Notes: generated by a model not told the origin, from the letters alone. Positions 35,115-43,676 are shown, counted from the first letter of the stretch. The stretch is 64,000 nt of DNA from JAEUMG01 sp963805405 (GCA_963805405.1 CAWDUC010000020.1:1178001-1242000); one strand, 5' to 3'. A program made the numbers and translations.

Positions 35115-35442
35115 ACTCGCTCGACTATTCGCACTGCAGCTAGAACGTTGAAATTGCTCGCACAAAACTCTCCCTCTCAAATGTTGCCGGCAAATTCGGC
35201 GTTTTCGACTAACGCTACCTCCGCCATCTATGGAAAGCGCCGGATGTTTTGATCCTGTATCAAGAGTGAGAAGCGTTTCTCGCCATGCCTGGCTCAAGGG
35301 GTCGGGCAATCACGATTGGCGATGATAACAGTCGCCAACCCCCCTTCTGCCGAGGTGCTTTCCGCAAAATCTTTCGAACGCCGCGATCCGTTTCCAGCCA
35401 CCGTTTCGTCTTTGGTATGTCCGGAACCAAAGGAGAGATGTC
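35115..35442. other. 328-bp intergenic region
   Basis: No convincing gene. A 7-bp inverted repeat, TTGGCGA at 35316-35322 with TCGCCAA at 35332-35338, could be an operator for the monooxygenase-like gene downstream. The only open frame here is short and without homology. Confidence 0.4.
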
Positions 35443-35748
35443 ATGTCCGACGAGTCCGTTATTCTGATCAATCTGCTGAAGGTCAAACCCGGCGAGCAGG
35501 ATGCACTAATCGCACTGTTGAAGCAGAACATCGACACCGTGATCCGCACACTTCAAGGCTGGAAAACGACCAGGTTGATCGCAGCAATGGACGGCCACAG
35601 CATCGTCATCTACTCCGAGTGGATGACCGCCGCGGACGTCAACGCAATGCGCAGCGACCCGCGCATGCAAGCCTATTTCCCGAAGATCCTCGAGCTGGCT
35701 AGCGTGGAATCAGTCGTGGGCGCGGCGGTTTTGAGCGAAACCCCTTGA
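35443..35748 (+). CDS. antibiotic biosynthesis monooxygenase (ABM) domain protein
   Basis: A 101-residue dimeric alpha/beta-barrel protein (VILINLLKVKPGEQDALIALLKQNIDTVIRTLQGW; VIYSEWMTAADVNAMRSDPRM). ABM-domain proteins include cofactor-free quinol monooxygenases and heme-degrading enzymes; the substrate here is unknown. AGGAGAG lies before the ATG. It precedes an EthD-like gene of the same fold superfamily by 53 bp. Confidence 0.82.
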   Translation: MSDESVILINLLKVKPGEQDALIALLKQNIDTVIRTLQGWKTTRLIAAMDGHSIVIYSEWMTAADVNAMRSDPRMQAYFPKILELASVESVVGAAVLSETP

Positions 35749-35801
35749 GGCCGTAACGCGCGCTAAACTTTGGTAACGAATTAGCAAAAAGGAGCACCGG
35801 G

Positions 35802-36116
35802 GTGGCTGGAATGGTCGTTATCTACAAGACGCCGGCAGATGTTGAGGCGTTCGACAAGCATTATTACGAGACCCATATCCCATTGGCAAAGAAGCTCCCG
35901 GGTCTCAGGAAATATGAAATCAGCACCGGACCTGTCACGGTAATAGCCGGCTCGCGTGACGTTTACTTGGTCGGCACACTTTACTTTGACGATCTTGATG
36001 CGATCAGGACCGCGTTCGCAAGTCCGGAAGGACGGGCGGCCGCGGCGGACCGCCGGAACTTCGCGCCTGACGAATCCGAAGTCCAAATGTATTTGTTCGA
36101 TACAAGGGAAGTCTGA
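35802..36116 (+). CDS. EthD family protein
   Basis: A 104-residue dimeric alpha/beta-barrel protein of the EthD family (MVVIYKTPADVEAFDKHYYETHIPLAKKLPGLRKYEIS; DLDAIRTAFASPEGRAAAADRRNFA). EthD is needed for ethyl-tert-butyl-ether degradation in actinobacteria. The family is wider and its chemistry is uncertain. GTG at 35802 is the likely start, with AAGGAG eight bases upstream; an internal ATG three codons later is possible. Confidence 0.85.
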   Translation: MAGMVVIYKTPADVEAFDKHYYETHIPLAKKLPGLRKYEISTGPVTVIAGSRDVYLVGTLYFDDLDAIRTAFASPEGRAAAADRRNFAPDESEVQMYLFDTREV

Positions 36117-36183
36117 GTTCCATTCGCTGCGGCCTTTCAAAAGTTCGAAAACTGTAAAATTGACTGACAAAGGATCGACGACG

Positions 36184-36285
36184 TTGATACCGAAAGCAGC
36201 TTTTGTCCTCGTTCATGGTGGTTGGCACAGTTATTCGGCAGGGACAAGCCGTCGAAGATCCTTATCGATGCTTGGGTGGAACTGA
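36184..36285 (+). pseudogene. fragment of an alpha/beta hydrolase gene
   Basis: From the TTG at 36184 the frame reads IPKAAFVLVHGGWHS, the first strand and oxyanion-hole motif of HGGWH-type alpha/beta hydrolases, then ends after about 33 codons. Another frame continues with DKPSKILIDAW, similar to the DKVVPLLEA region that follows in intact relatives, which suggests a frameshift. The remaining 200 residues are absent because the sigma-factor gene begins at 36314. Confidence 0.45.
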
Positions 36286-36313
36286 GCACTGTAAGCGGAG
36301 CAGGTCTCGATAC

Positions 36314-37168
36314 ATGGTAAGGGACGATTTCGAGGATCGCTTGAAGGCGCTACGACCTCGCCTGCACCGGTACTGTGCGCGCATGGCGGGCTCGGCAGTC
36401 GATGGCGAAGATGTCTTGCAAGATGCACTGGTCAAGGCCCTCGGCGCGCGCGCCGAGGGCGCCGAGGTCGCCAATCTAGAGGCCTGGCTGTTCCGGATCG
36501 CGCATAATGCGAGCCTCGACTTCTTGCGTCAAAGGGCGCGGATCAAGGTGGTCCCGCTCGTTGACGAACACGAAGCTATGCCGATGCCAGAGTCGGACAT
36601 CGTCGCTGTCAGTTTCCAAACGTTCCTGCAATTGCCGGAACTCCAGCGATGCGCAGTGATCCTCAAGGACGTGCTTGGTCATTCGATTGACGAGATCGCC
36701 AGCGTCACCGATTGCACGCCAGCCGCCGCCAAATCAGCGCTGCAACGAGGACGCACGGCCCTCCGGCAACTCGCGCAGATGAACAACGACACCCGGTTGC
36801 CGCTGATGCCCGACGCGGTCAGGCAAAAGATGGCAACTTTTGTCGACCTGTTCCGGACGGGCGACTTCGATGCGATCCGCGCCATGCTCGCCGACGACGT
36901 GAAGCTTGAACTGGTGAACCGGCTCAAATGGGAAGGGCGGGAAAAGATCGTTCCCTATTTCAGACGCTATGCCGAGGAAACGAGATGGCGTTTTGCCTTC
37001 GGTGCGATCGAAGGCCGTCCGACAATGCTGGTTTTCGAAAGCGCCGCAATGGAGAAGCCGGCGCATTTCGTGCTGGTCGACTGGCGCGGCGAACAAATCT
37101 CGGCGATCCGCGATTTCCTGTTCGTTCCCTATGTGCTCGAATCGGTGGATTGGGTGCAATTGGTCTAG
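36314..37168 (+). CDS. ECF-type RNA polymerase sigma factor with C-terminal SnoaL-like domain
   Basis: A 284-residue sigma factor. Region 2 (FEDRLKALRPRLHRYCARMAGSAVDGEDVLQDALVKAL) and region 4 (LPELQRCAVILKDVLGHSIDEIASVTDCTPAAAKSALQRGRTAL) make up the first 165 residues. The last 110 form a SnoaL/NTF2-like domain (FVDLFRTGDFDAIRAMLADDVKLELVNR). This architecture is that of SigJ/ECF41-like sigma factors, in which the tail controls activity instead of an anti-sigma factor. Targets in this class are often small redox enzymes, so the adjacent ABM and EthD genes are candidates by proximity only. Confidence 0.87.
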   Translation: MVRDDFEDRLKALRPRLHRYCARMAGSAVDGEDVLQDALVKALGARAEGAEVANLEAWLFRIAHNASLDFLRQRARIKVVPLVDEHEAMPMPESDIVAVSFQTFLQLPELQRCAVILKDVLGHSIDEIASVTDCTPAAAKSALQRGRTALRQLAQMNNDTRLPLMPDAVRQKMATFVDLFRTGDFDAIRAMLADDVKLELVNRLKWEGREKIVPYFRRYAEETRWRFAFGAIEGRPTMLVFESAAMEKPAHFVLVDWRGEQISAIRDFLFVPYVLESVDWVQLV

Positions 37169-37291
37169 CAGAGTGGACAAGCATCATCATTCAGCGTTTT
37201 GGGCGGGAACCAGACCGGCCTATGGGCACGCTATTCTACGGCATAGCTCTCTTGCTCGCGGCAAAACGATGCCAATGTCGGCGATTACCCA

Positions 37292-38839
37292 TCATTCCCA
37301 CTCGATCGTGCCGGGCGGTTTCGAGGTCACGTCATAGACCACCCTGCTCACGCCCCTGACCTCGTTGATGATGCGGGTCGCGACATGGGCGAGGAATGCG
37401 TGGTCGAAAGGATAGCTCTCGGCCGTCATGCCGTCGGTGGACGTCACAGCGCGCAAGGCCAAGACCTGATCGTAAGTGCGCCCGTCGCCCATGACGCCGA
37501 CAGTGCGAACCGGCAACAACACCGCGAAGGCCTGCCAGATCGCGTCATAGAGCCCGGCCTTCCTGATCTCGTCGAGATAGATCGCATCGGCCTTGCGCAG
37601 GATGTCGAGCTTTGAAGGCGTGATCTCGCCCGGGATGCGGATCGCAAGTCCCGGACCCGGAAAGGGATGGCGGCCGACGAAGTGCTCCGGCAACCCCAAT
37701 TCGCGACCGAGCGCCCTCACCTCGTCCTTGAACAATTCGCGCAACGGCTCGACGAGCTTCATGTTCATGCGCTCAGGCAGGCCGCCGACATTGTGATGCG
37801 ACTTGATGGTGACCGAAGGCCCGCCGGTGAAGGAGACGCTTTCGATCACGTCGGGGTAGAGCGTGCCTTGTGCCAGAAAGGCGGCGCCGCCAATCTTCTT
37901 GGCTTCGCGCTCGAACACCTCGATGAAGAGCCGGCCGATCGTCTTGCGCTTCTGTTCGGGGTCGGTGACGCCGTCGAGCGCCTCGAGGAAAATATCGGAG
38001 GCATCGACATGGACGAGCGGGATGTTATGCGCACCGCGGAAGAGCCGAACAACTTCCTCCGCCTCGTCCTGCCGCATCAAGCCATGGTCGACGAAGATGC
38101 AGGTCAGTTGCTCGCCCACCGCTTCATGGATGAGGACAGCGGTCACCGCTGAATCGACGCCGCCGGAAAGCCCGCAGATGACGCGGTCGAAGCCGACCTT
38201 CTGCTTGATCTTGTGGATGGCTTCGTCGCGGAAGGAGGCCATCGACCAATCGCTCTTGCAGCCGCAGATCTCGCGCACGAAGTTGCGCAACAGCCTGGCG
38301 CCGTCCGGCGTATGCACCACTTCCATGTGAAACTGGGTTCCGTAGATCTGGCGCTTCTCATCGGCGATCGCCGCGAAGGGTGCGCCGTCGCTCGTCGCCA
38401 CGACGCGGAAGCCCGCCGGAATGGCGCTGATGCGGTCGCCATGGCTCATCCACACCTGGTGGCGTTCGCCCGGCTGCCACACGCCGTCGAAGAGCGCGTT
38501 CGTCGCCTTGACCTCGACATAGGCGCGGCCGAATTCGCGATGATCGGAAGGCTCGACCTTGCCGCCAAGCTGGTCGCAGATCGCCTGCTCGCCATAGCAG
38601 ATGCCGAGGATCGGAAGACCGCGGGAATAGACAGCGTCGGGCGCCTTTGGGGAGGCCTGCTCGTGGACGCTGGCCGGCCCGCCTGAGAGGATAATGCCCT
38701 TGAGGCCGGGCCAGGACAGCGCCTTCTCGGCTGACTGAAATGGCACGATTTCCGAGTAAACCCCGGCCTCGCGGACGCGGCGGGCAATGAGCTGGGTGAA
38801 CTGGGAGCCGAAGTCGACGATCAAAATACGGTCTTGCAT
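37292..38839 (-). CDS. guaA: GMP synthase (glutamine-hydrolysing)
   Basis: A 515-residue enzyme converting XMP to GMP with glutamine and ATP. The N-terminal class I glutaminase domain has ILIVDFGSQFTQLIARR and the Cys elbow GICYGEQ. The PP-loop is GLSGGVDSAV, and the C-terminal dimerisation domain ends DVTSKPPGTIEWE. The ATG at 38839 gives MQDRILIVDFG; a longer frame is not supported. It is separated by about 15 kb of mostly accessory genes from rsmB and guaB. Confidence 0.97.
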   Translation of the reverse strand: MQDRILIVDFGSQFTQLIARRVREAGVYSEIVPFQSAEKALSWPGLKGIILSGGPASVHEQASPKAPDAVYSRGLPILGICYGEQAICDQLGGKVEPSDHREFGRAYVEVKATNALFDGVWQPGERHQVWMSHGDRISAIPAGFRVVATSDGAPFAAIADEKRQIYGTQFHMEVVHTPDGARLLRNFVREICGCKSDWSMASFRDEAIHKIKQKVGFDRVICGLSGGVDSAVTAVLIHEAVGEQLTCIFVDHGLMRQDEAEEVVRLFRGAHNIPLVHVDASDIFLEALDGVTDPEQKRKTIGRLFIEVFEREAKKIGGAAFLAQGTLYPDVIESVSFTGGPSVTIKSHHNVGGLPERMNMKLVEPLRELFKDEVRALGRELGLPEHFVGRHPFPGPGLAIRIPGEITPSKLDILRKADAIYLDEIRKAGLYDAIWQAFAVLLPVRTVGVMGDGRTYDQVLALRAVTSTDGMTAESYPFDHAFLAHVATRIINEVRGVSRVVYDVTSKPPGTIEWE

Positions 38840-38945
38840 GGCGAGCCAATAAAGGAGACGCCCCGAATCGGCAAGCGGCGGCGTCAACGAAGCGATAAGG
38901 TCGCGGGATTAAGGTGCAAAGCCAATCAAAAAAGGAGGCAATACC

Positions 38946-39452
38946 ATGAGCGATCTCGTCGTGATCGAATTCCCATCGGAAGCCAAGGCCGAAGAGGTCA
39001 GGACCAAGCTTCTCGCCATGCAGAAGGACTATCTGATCGACCTGGGCGATGCGGTCATCGCCACCAAGCAGGCGGACGGCAAGGTCAAGCTCAACCAGTT
39101 GTTTCACCCCACCAGCGCCGGTGCCGCGATGGGCACCCTGTGGGGCGCGCTTGTCGGGATGATCTTCCTGATGCCATTGGCGGGTGCTGCAATCGGTGCA
39201 GCATCGGGCGCCCTGTCCGGCGCGCTCACCGACGTCGGCATCGACGACAAATTCATGAAAGAGGTCGCGGCGAGCCTCGATGGCGGCAATGCGGCGCTGT
39301 TCATCCTCATCCGCAAGATGACCACCGACAAGGTGCTCGAGGATCTGAAGGGGGTCGGCGGCAAGGTGCTGCGCACGTCCTACGATCACGAGAAGGAAGA
39401 AGCCCTGCAGAAGGCGCTCAGCGGCGTGCAGGCGGCAACGCCAGCCACATAA
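38946..39452 (+). CDS. DUF1269 domain protein
   Basis: A 168-residue protein. The N-terminal ferredoxin-like part (LVVIEFPSEAKAEEVRTKLLAMQKDYLIDLGDAVIA) is followed by a glycine-rich hydrophobic hairpin at about 59-94, with glycine-zipper spacing. The C-terminal part (GGNAALFILIRKMTTDKVLEDLKGVGGKVLRTS) completes the family pattern. DUF1269 proteins are membrane-associated and often stress-induced; function is unknown. AAAGGAGG precedes the ATG by about seven bases. It is divergent from guaA. Confidence 0.88.
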   Translation: MSDLVVIEFPSEAKAEEVRTKLLAMQKDYLIDLGDAVIATKQADGKVKLNQLFHPTSAGAAMGTLWGALVGMIFLMPLAGAAIGAASGALSGALTDVGIDDKFMKEVAASLDGGNAALFILIRKMTTDKVLEDLKGVGGKVLRTSYDHEKEEALQKALSGVQAATPAT

Positions 39453-39460
39453 GTATCAGT

Positions 39461-39503
39461 CCCCACCCGGCGCGACGCGCCTTGACGCATCGGGTGGGGC
39501 TTT
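39461..39503 (+). terminator. terminator after the DUF1269 gene
   Basis: A perfect 9-bp stem (CCCCACCCG at 39461-39469 with CGGGTGGGG at 39491-39499) with a 21-base loop is followed by CTTTCG. The T-run is weak. Confidence 0.6.
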
Positions 39504-39519
39504 CGCTAAAGTCAAAGGA

Positions 39520-39999
39520 TTACGTGGGATACCGCCGCATGCCGGGCCTGATTTTTCCGGCATTGCCGAGTTCGAGGATGTAACCGAAGTCCTTCTCGGT
39601 ATCGAGATAGTAGTGCTCGTCATCATCGCAGCGGCCGCTCTGGATCACAGGATAGCCGCGCGCGGCGAAACCGGCGGCCGCCTTCTTGGTATCGGCATAG
39701 AAGAGCTTGATGTGATGCAGGCCTTCGCCGTGCTTTTCGAGAAATTCGTCATAGATCGAATAGCCCGACACCGGCTGGATCAGTTCGACCTGGGTGTCGC
39801 CGCTCCAGGCGCAGGCGATGAGGCAGGAATGGGTCGCGGGCTTGCCGCGATAGATGTAGTCGTTCACCGTCGACGGGTTGAAATCCCAAATGTCCCAGGG
39901 GCCGATCTTGAACACGTCCCAATGCCGCTTCAATGCCGTGTCGAGATCGCGAACGATTGTCGCCACCTGCATGGTGGCACCCTCCTCGAATTTTCGCAT
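39520..39999 (-). CDS. VOC family (glyoxalase-like) protein
   Basis: A 159-residue protein of the vicinal-oxygen-chelate fold (MQVATIVRDLDTALKRHWDVFKIGPWDIW; GLHHIKLFYADTKKAAAGFAARGYPVIQSG; DTEKDFGYILELG). Metal-binding candidates are Gln11, His in GLHHI and Glu in LELG. Relatives include methylmalonyl-CoA epimerase and glyoxalase-type enzymes; the substrate is unknown. The start ATG at 39999 is followed by a second Met at residue 10, which is also possible. Confidence 0.82.
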   Translation of the reverse strand: MRKFEEGATMQVATIVRDLDTALKRHWDVFKIGPWDIWDFNPSTVNDYIYRGKPATHSCLIACAWSGDTQVELIQPVSGYSIYDEFLEKHGEGLHHIKLFYADTKKAAAGFAARGYPVIQSGRCDDDEHYYLDTEKDFGYILELGNAGKIRPGMRRYPT

Positions 40000-40136
40000 G
40001 CTTCAATCTCCCATTTTTTTGTGGCTGGCCGGGAGCGAGCCTGAACACCGCTCAGCCTCGAGTCAATCCAGCATGGGCTAGCCGTAACGCGATCGACGGC
40101 GCCGCCGCCGATGTTGTATCAACCAGGAGTCTCACG

Positions 40137-40787
40137 ATGACCATCACCATCACGGCCTTTGAGCGGTCCCCCGACGGCGGCAAGGGATTGGCGCGAGATA
40201 CGCGCGTCCGCTGGGCTCTGGAGGAAGTGGGCCAAACCTACGCGGTTCGTCCCGTTTCATTTCAGGCAATGAAGGAGCCTGCGTATCTGGCACTCAATCC
40301 GTTCGGTCAGATCCCAACCTACCAGGAAGGCGGTCTCACCTTGTTCGAGACGGGTTCGATCGTCCTGCATATCGCCGAGCGCCATGCAGGCTTGCTGCCG
40401 GAGGACGCCGATGCGCGGGCGCGCGCGATTACCTGGATGTTTGCCGCGATCAACACGGTGGAGCCGCCGATCCTCGAATTCGCGAATGCCAAGCTTGTGG
40501 AGAGCGACAAGCCGTGGGGCGCGGAGCGCCTGCCGCTGGTCGCGGATCGCGTCCGTGACCGGCTGAGGCAACTCTCGGCTCGGCTTGGCGATGCCGACTG
40601 GCTCGATGGCGGGTTCAGCGCCGGCGACCTGATGATGGTGTCGGTTCTGCTCAGGGTGAGATCATCGGGCATTCTGGATGAATTCGCGAACCTCGCCGCC
40701 TATGCCGCGCGCGGCGAGGCGCGTCCGCCTTATCAGCGAGCCTTCGCCGCGCAATTGGCGCAGAACACCGGCAAGGCCTCGCGTTAA
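40137..40787 (+). CDS. glutathione S-transferase family protein
   Basis: A 216-residue GST. SPDGGKGLARDTRVRWALEEVGQTY, NPFGQIPTYQEGGLTLFETGSIVLHIAERH and the helical domain GGFSAGDLMMVSVLLRVRSSGILDEF are recognisable. The sequence resembles the GST at 33474 in motif layout. AGGAG lies before its ATG at 40137. It is an isolated gene, divergent from the VOC gene. Confidence 0.88.
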   Translation: MTITITAFERSPDGGKGLARDTRVRWALEEVGQTYAVRPVSFQAMKEPAYLALNPFGQIPTYQEGGLTLFETGSIVLHIAERHAGLLPEDADARARAITWMFAAINTVEPPILEFANAKLVESDKPWGAERLPLVADRVRDRLRQLSARLGDADWLDGGFSAGDLMMVSVLLRVRSSGILDEFANLAAYAARGEARPPYQRAFAAQLAQNTGKASR

Positions 40788-40823
40788 GCTTGAGGTGACC
40801 GCAAACGCGCGCGCCAGGTCAGC

Positions 40824-40922
40824 CTAGCTTCCGGTTACGACCAGGAGCCCGATGCCCACGATTAGGGCAAATATCAGGAGCAGGCTGAAGACTACGCCGA
40901 GGGTCGTGATCCATTCATCCAA
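40824..40922 (-). CDS. candidate 32-residue membrane peptide
   Basis: On the minus strand, TTG at 40922 opens LDEWITTLGVVFSLLL, then IFALIVGIGLLVVTGS and TAG at 40824. Almost the whole peptide is one transmembrane helix with a charged N-terminal tip. Hydrophobic codons dominate over 30 positions without a stop, which is unlike random sequence. However, the start is TTG without a clear ribosome-binding site, so it is only a candidate. Confidence 0.3.
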   Translation of the reverse strand: MDEWITTLGVVFSLLLIFALIVGIGLLVVTGS

Positions 40923-41170
40923 GATGACACCGCGATCGAGGTATAAACCGGGCCGGAAAGACTAGCGGTCCTCAGCGGGCGAGGATTCCGCTAGTCTCGG
41001 CGCCAGGCCTTCGAAGTTTTCTAATTCCTGGCGCCAAACATGTCCGGGCAGATTGCCGTCCACAAACTAGGCTTGAGTTAGTCACATCGGGCTGATACGT
41101 CTCGCTAATACCCGCCAAATACTTGTTTTTTGATGCCAAGCAGTTTCAACCGACGCGGCAGCAGATCATC
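40923..41170. other. intergenic region ahead of the AraC gene
   Basis: No gene seen. It contains the repeat CTAGCGGTCCTCAGCGGGCGAGGATTCCGCTAG in outline (arms CTAGCGG at about 40963 and CCGCTAG at about 40990), which could be a terminator or operator ahead of the AraC gene. Confidence 0.3.
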
Positions 41171-42232
41171 ATGCACTCAGCAAGGGGGCAGACCCGATTG
41201 ACCGGTCGCGGAACGATCTCGGTGAGCGCGCTGTGGGCGCGGATGATTGTTCATGAACTGAAACGCCATGGAGCCGATGTAGAAAGCGCATTGGCCAAAG
41301 CGGGATTGGAACAACGCGCTATCAACAATCCTGACGGCTGGATTCCGTTCGATGCTCACGCCCGGCTTCTCGAAATCGCAGCCGATCAATTGAACGACGA
41401 ATGCTTTGGGCTGCATTTCAGCAAAACGGTCGACATCAGGGATGTCGGGCCGTTGGGCTATCTCGGGCTTGCGTCAAAGACGGTGGAGGAAGGCCTGATC
41501 AATCTGTGCCGCTATCTCCGCGTCTTTTCCGAGGCCTTTCAAATCAAACTCCAGATCACCAAGGATACCGGGACGCTGCACATCGTCCCGCAGGATCCCA
41601 TCCATGCCCATCATAGGCAGGCCGTCGAGTTCGCCTTTTGCCTCGTCCTTCACGCCTATCGACAACTCACAGGCAAGCGCATCTCACCAACAGCCGTGCA
41701 CTTCCTGCATCATCGCCGCTCGCAATTGAGCACGTTCGCGAAATATTTTGGCTGTCCTGTGAAGTTCAACAGAAACGAAGGCCAGATCGTTTTCAGCCGC
41801 AAGACGCTTGCCACGCAGATCCGGTCTTCCGATGATCGGCTCTTGCGAATATTGCGGGCTCATGCGGATGACCTGCTTCGGAGCCGGCCGGAACAGCGCG
41901 AAGAGCTCGTTGGTCGAATCGAGCGGCGTTTGAGCGAGCTGCTTCCAACGGGCCAAGGCCGCGCCAAGATAATCGCCACAGAATTAGGCATGAGCGAGAG
42001 AACGCTCATGCGGCGCTTGAGCGAGCACCATACCTCCTTCGCAGCTGTCGTCGACCGGCTCCGTCAGGGCCTTGCCAAAAGATACCTGGCGCAACCGAAG
42101 TTGAACTTCACGCACATCGCATTCCTCCTGGGCTACGCAACCCCAAGTGCGTTTTCAGCCGCTTGCAAGCGGTGGACAGGAAAAAGCCCGCGCGACGTTA
42201 GATCAAACCCGAAGCTTTGGCGAAGCGTCTAG
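41171..42232 (+). CDS. AraC family transcriptional regulator
   Basis: A 353-residue regulator. The N-terminal ligand-binding domain of the Arabinose_bd/OruR type (ISVSALWARMIVHELKRHGADVESALAKAGLEQRAI; FGLHFSKTVDIRDVGPLGYL) covers about 15-200. The C-terminal double helix-turn-helix (IIATELGMSERTLMRRLSEHHTSF; FTHIAFLLGYATPSAFSAACKRWTGKSPRDVR) covers about 255-345. This type senses amino or fatty acid-like ligands. The start is uncertain; a TTG at 41123 in the same frame is possible. The end overlaps the convergent pirin gene by 4 bp. Confidence 0.87.
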   Translation: MHSARGQTRLTGRGTISVSALWARMIVHELKRHGADVESALAKAGLEQRAINNPDGWIPFDAHARLLEIAADQLNDECFGLHFSKTVDIRDVGPLGYLGLASKTVEEGLINLCRYLRVFSEAFQIKLQITKDTGTLHIVPQDPIHAHHRQAVEFAFCLVLHAYRQLTGKRISPTAVHFLHHRRSQLSTFAKYFGCPVKFNRNEGQIVFSRKTLATQIRSSDDRLLRILRAHADDLLRSRPEQREELVGRIERRLSELLPTGQGRAKIIATELGMSERTLMRRLSEHHTSFAAVVDRLRQGLAKRYLAQPKLNFTHIAFLLGYATPSAFSAACKRWTGKSPRDVRSNPKLWRSV

Positions 42233-43146
42233 CTGTTCGGCAGTGGAATGAACTCGCTCTCGCCTGGCACCGGCTTGAAGCGGCCGGTCTTCCAGGCTTC
42301 CTTGGCCTCCTCGATGCGCTCTTTTCGCGACGAGACGAAGTTCCACCAGATATAGCGCGGGCCTTCCATCGCCGTGCCGCCCAAGAACATCAGGCGCGCG
42401 CGGCGCTTGGCCTTGACCGTGATGCGGTCGCCAGGGCGGAAGACGAGGAGGCGTGGGCCTTCGAAATTTTGGCCTGAGATTTCGACTTCGCCATCGACGA
42501 CATAGATCGCGCGCTCGTCATGATCGGGATCGAGCGGCGCCGAAGCGCCCTCCTCCAGCACCACTTCGGCATAGAGCCAGTCCGACAGCATGCCGACCGG
42601 CGATGATTTGCCGAAGGCCTTGCCGGCAATGACACGCGCCCAGATGCCCGGTGTCTCGACAACCGGAAGGCTCGCGCTATCGAAGTGCTGGAAAGACGGA
42701 TCGGTCTCTTCATGCGCCGCAGGAAGTGCGATCCAGCTCTGAATGCCATACATGCCCTGGCCCGACTGGCGCGCAGGCGTGGGCGTCCTCTCGGAATGGG
42801 CGATGCCGCGGCCGGCGGTCATGAGGTTCATGGCGCCAGGCGTGATTTCCAGGGCGTTGCCCTCGCTGTCGCGATGCATGATGCGGCCGTCGAAAAGATA
42901 GCTGACGGTAGCGAGACCGATATGCGGATGCGGGCGGACATCCATCCCCTGCCCGGCGATGAACTGCACGGGGCCGAACTGGTCGAAGAAGATGAACGGC
43001 CCGACCATCTGGCGCTGCGCATGCGGAAGTGCGCGGCGCACTTCGAAGCCACCGAGATCGCGGGCGCGCGGCACGATGACGAGTTCGAGCGCGTCGCAGG
43101 ACTGCTTGTCGCCGATGATCGGATCTTGGGAGGGGAGCCAGCTCAT
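42229..43146 (-). CDS. pirin family protein
   Basis: A 305-residue bicupin of the pirin family. The N-terminal cupin holds RPHPHIGLATVSYLFDGRIMHRDS and MTAGRGIAHSE, giving the metal-binding His-His-His-Glu set. The C-terminal pirin domain (LDPDHDERAIYVVDGEVEISG; RARLMFLGG) is present. Bacterial pirins act as iron-dependent quercetinases or redox-sensing regulators. It is convergent with the AraC gene. A 7-bp inverted repeat stands about 57 bp upstream of its start. Confidence 0.92.
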   Translation of the reverse strand: MSWLPSQDPIIGDKQSCDALELVIVPRARDLGGFEVRRALPHAQRQMVGPFIFFDQFGPVQFIAGQGMDVRPHPHIGLATVSYLFDGRIMHRDSEGNALEITPGAMNLMTAGRGIAHSERTPTPARQSGQGMYGIQSWIALPAAHEETDPSFQHFDSASLPVVETPGIWARVIAGKAFGKSSPVGMLSDWLYAEVVLEEGASAPLDPDHDERAIYVVDGEVEISGQNFEGPRLLVFRPGDRITVKAKRRARLMFLGGTAMEGPRYIWWNFVSSRKERIEEAKEAWKTGRFKPVPGESEFIPLPNS

Positions 43147-43447
43147 AGGCTATACTCGCCCCGCTTGTTGCGCAGATCAAGATCAACTATCTTTAGTTGC
43201 ATTATTACATCCTGTAATAGAAATCGACGCTGACCCCCTCCTAACCGGTTCAGTTTTCACTTTTTGTTCCGTGGGCTACCCCAACACCAGCGGAGCGTCC
43301 GAAGCCTCCCCACGCCCATCCTCGGGCTTTCCAGGGCCATTTTCCGGCGACGATGTTCCTATCCTGTTCCGGACGACGCTCTGGCTATCGGTGCGATACA
43401 GGCTAGGATGGCAACTGGCATATCGCAGCAACCGGGAGCCGCAGCGG
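43147..43447. other. 301-bp intergenic region between pirin and sigma fragment
   Basis: Holds the pirin promoter region with its inverted repeat. The rest has the look of decayed coding DNA: moderate GC and no intact frame with homology. Confidence 0.35.
43203..43219. promoter_or_regulatory. inverted repeat upstream of pirin gene
   Basis: TATTACA, 3 bases, TGTAATA: a perfect 7-bp dyad in an AT-rich patch 57 bp ahead of the pirin start. It is a plausible operator; the binding protein is unknown. Confidence 0.45.
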
Positions 43448-43606
43448 ATGGAGGGTTCTGACGTCGGAGAGCGCCAGCGGCCAACCGCCGGCAATGACGT
43501 CAGCGGGCTCATCCAGCGCACCGCGCTCAGGGACCGCGCCGCCTTCGACCAGCTCTATGCCCGCACCAGCCCAGCAGAGGGGCTCTGCGAGAAATCGCGA
43601 TCATAG
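43448..43606 (+). pseudogene. truncated duplicate of an ECF sigma factor gene
   Basis: A 52-codon frame whose residues 4-40 (SDVGERQRPTAGNDVSGLIQ, then RTALRDRAAFDQLYART) copy the N-terminus of the intact ECF sigma factor at 46292. At DNA level 43459-43566 matches 46303-46410 over 108 bp with five differences by my count. After ART the frame diverges and stops at 43604-43606, so regions 2.2 to 4 are missing. It is a dead partial copy left 2.8 kb from its parent. Confidence 0.8.
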
Positions 43607-43676
43607 TCGATCTCCAAACTGAATGAGAGCGAGCCGGGATCGCCAGAGACGATCCCGAACTCCTCGGATTTGTTTG

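Noticed and set aside
35285..35467. 60-codon frame ahead of the ABM gene
   Set aside because: Runs into the ABM start in another frame, no homology and no ribosome-binding site.
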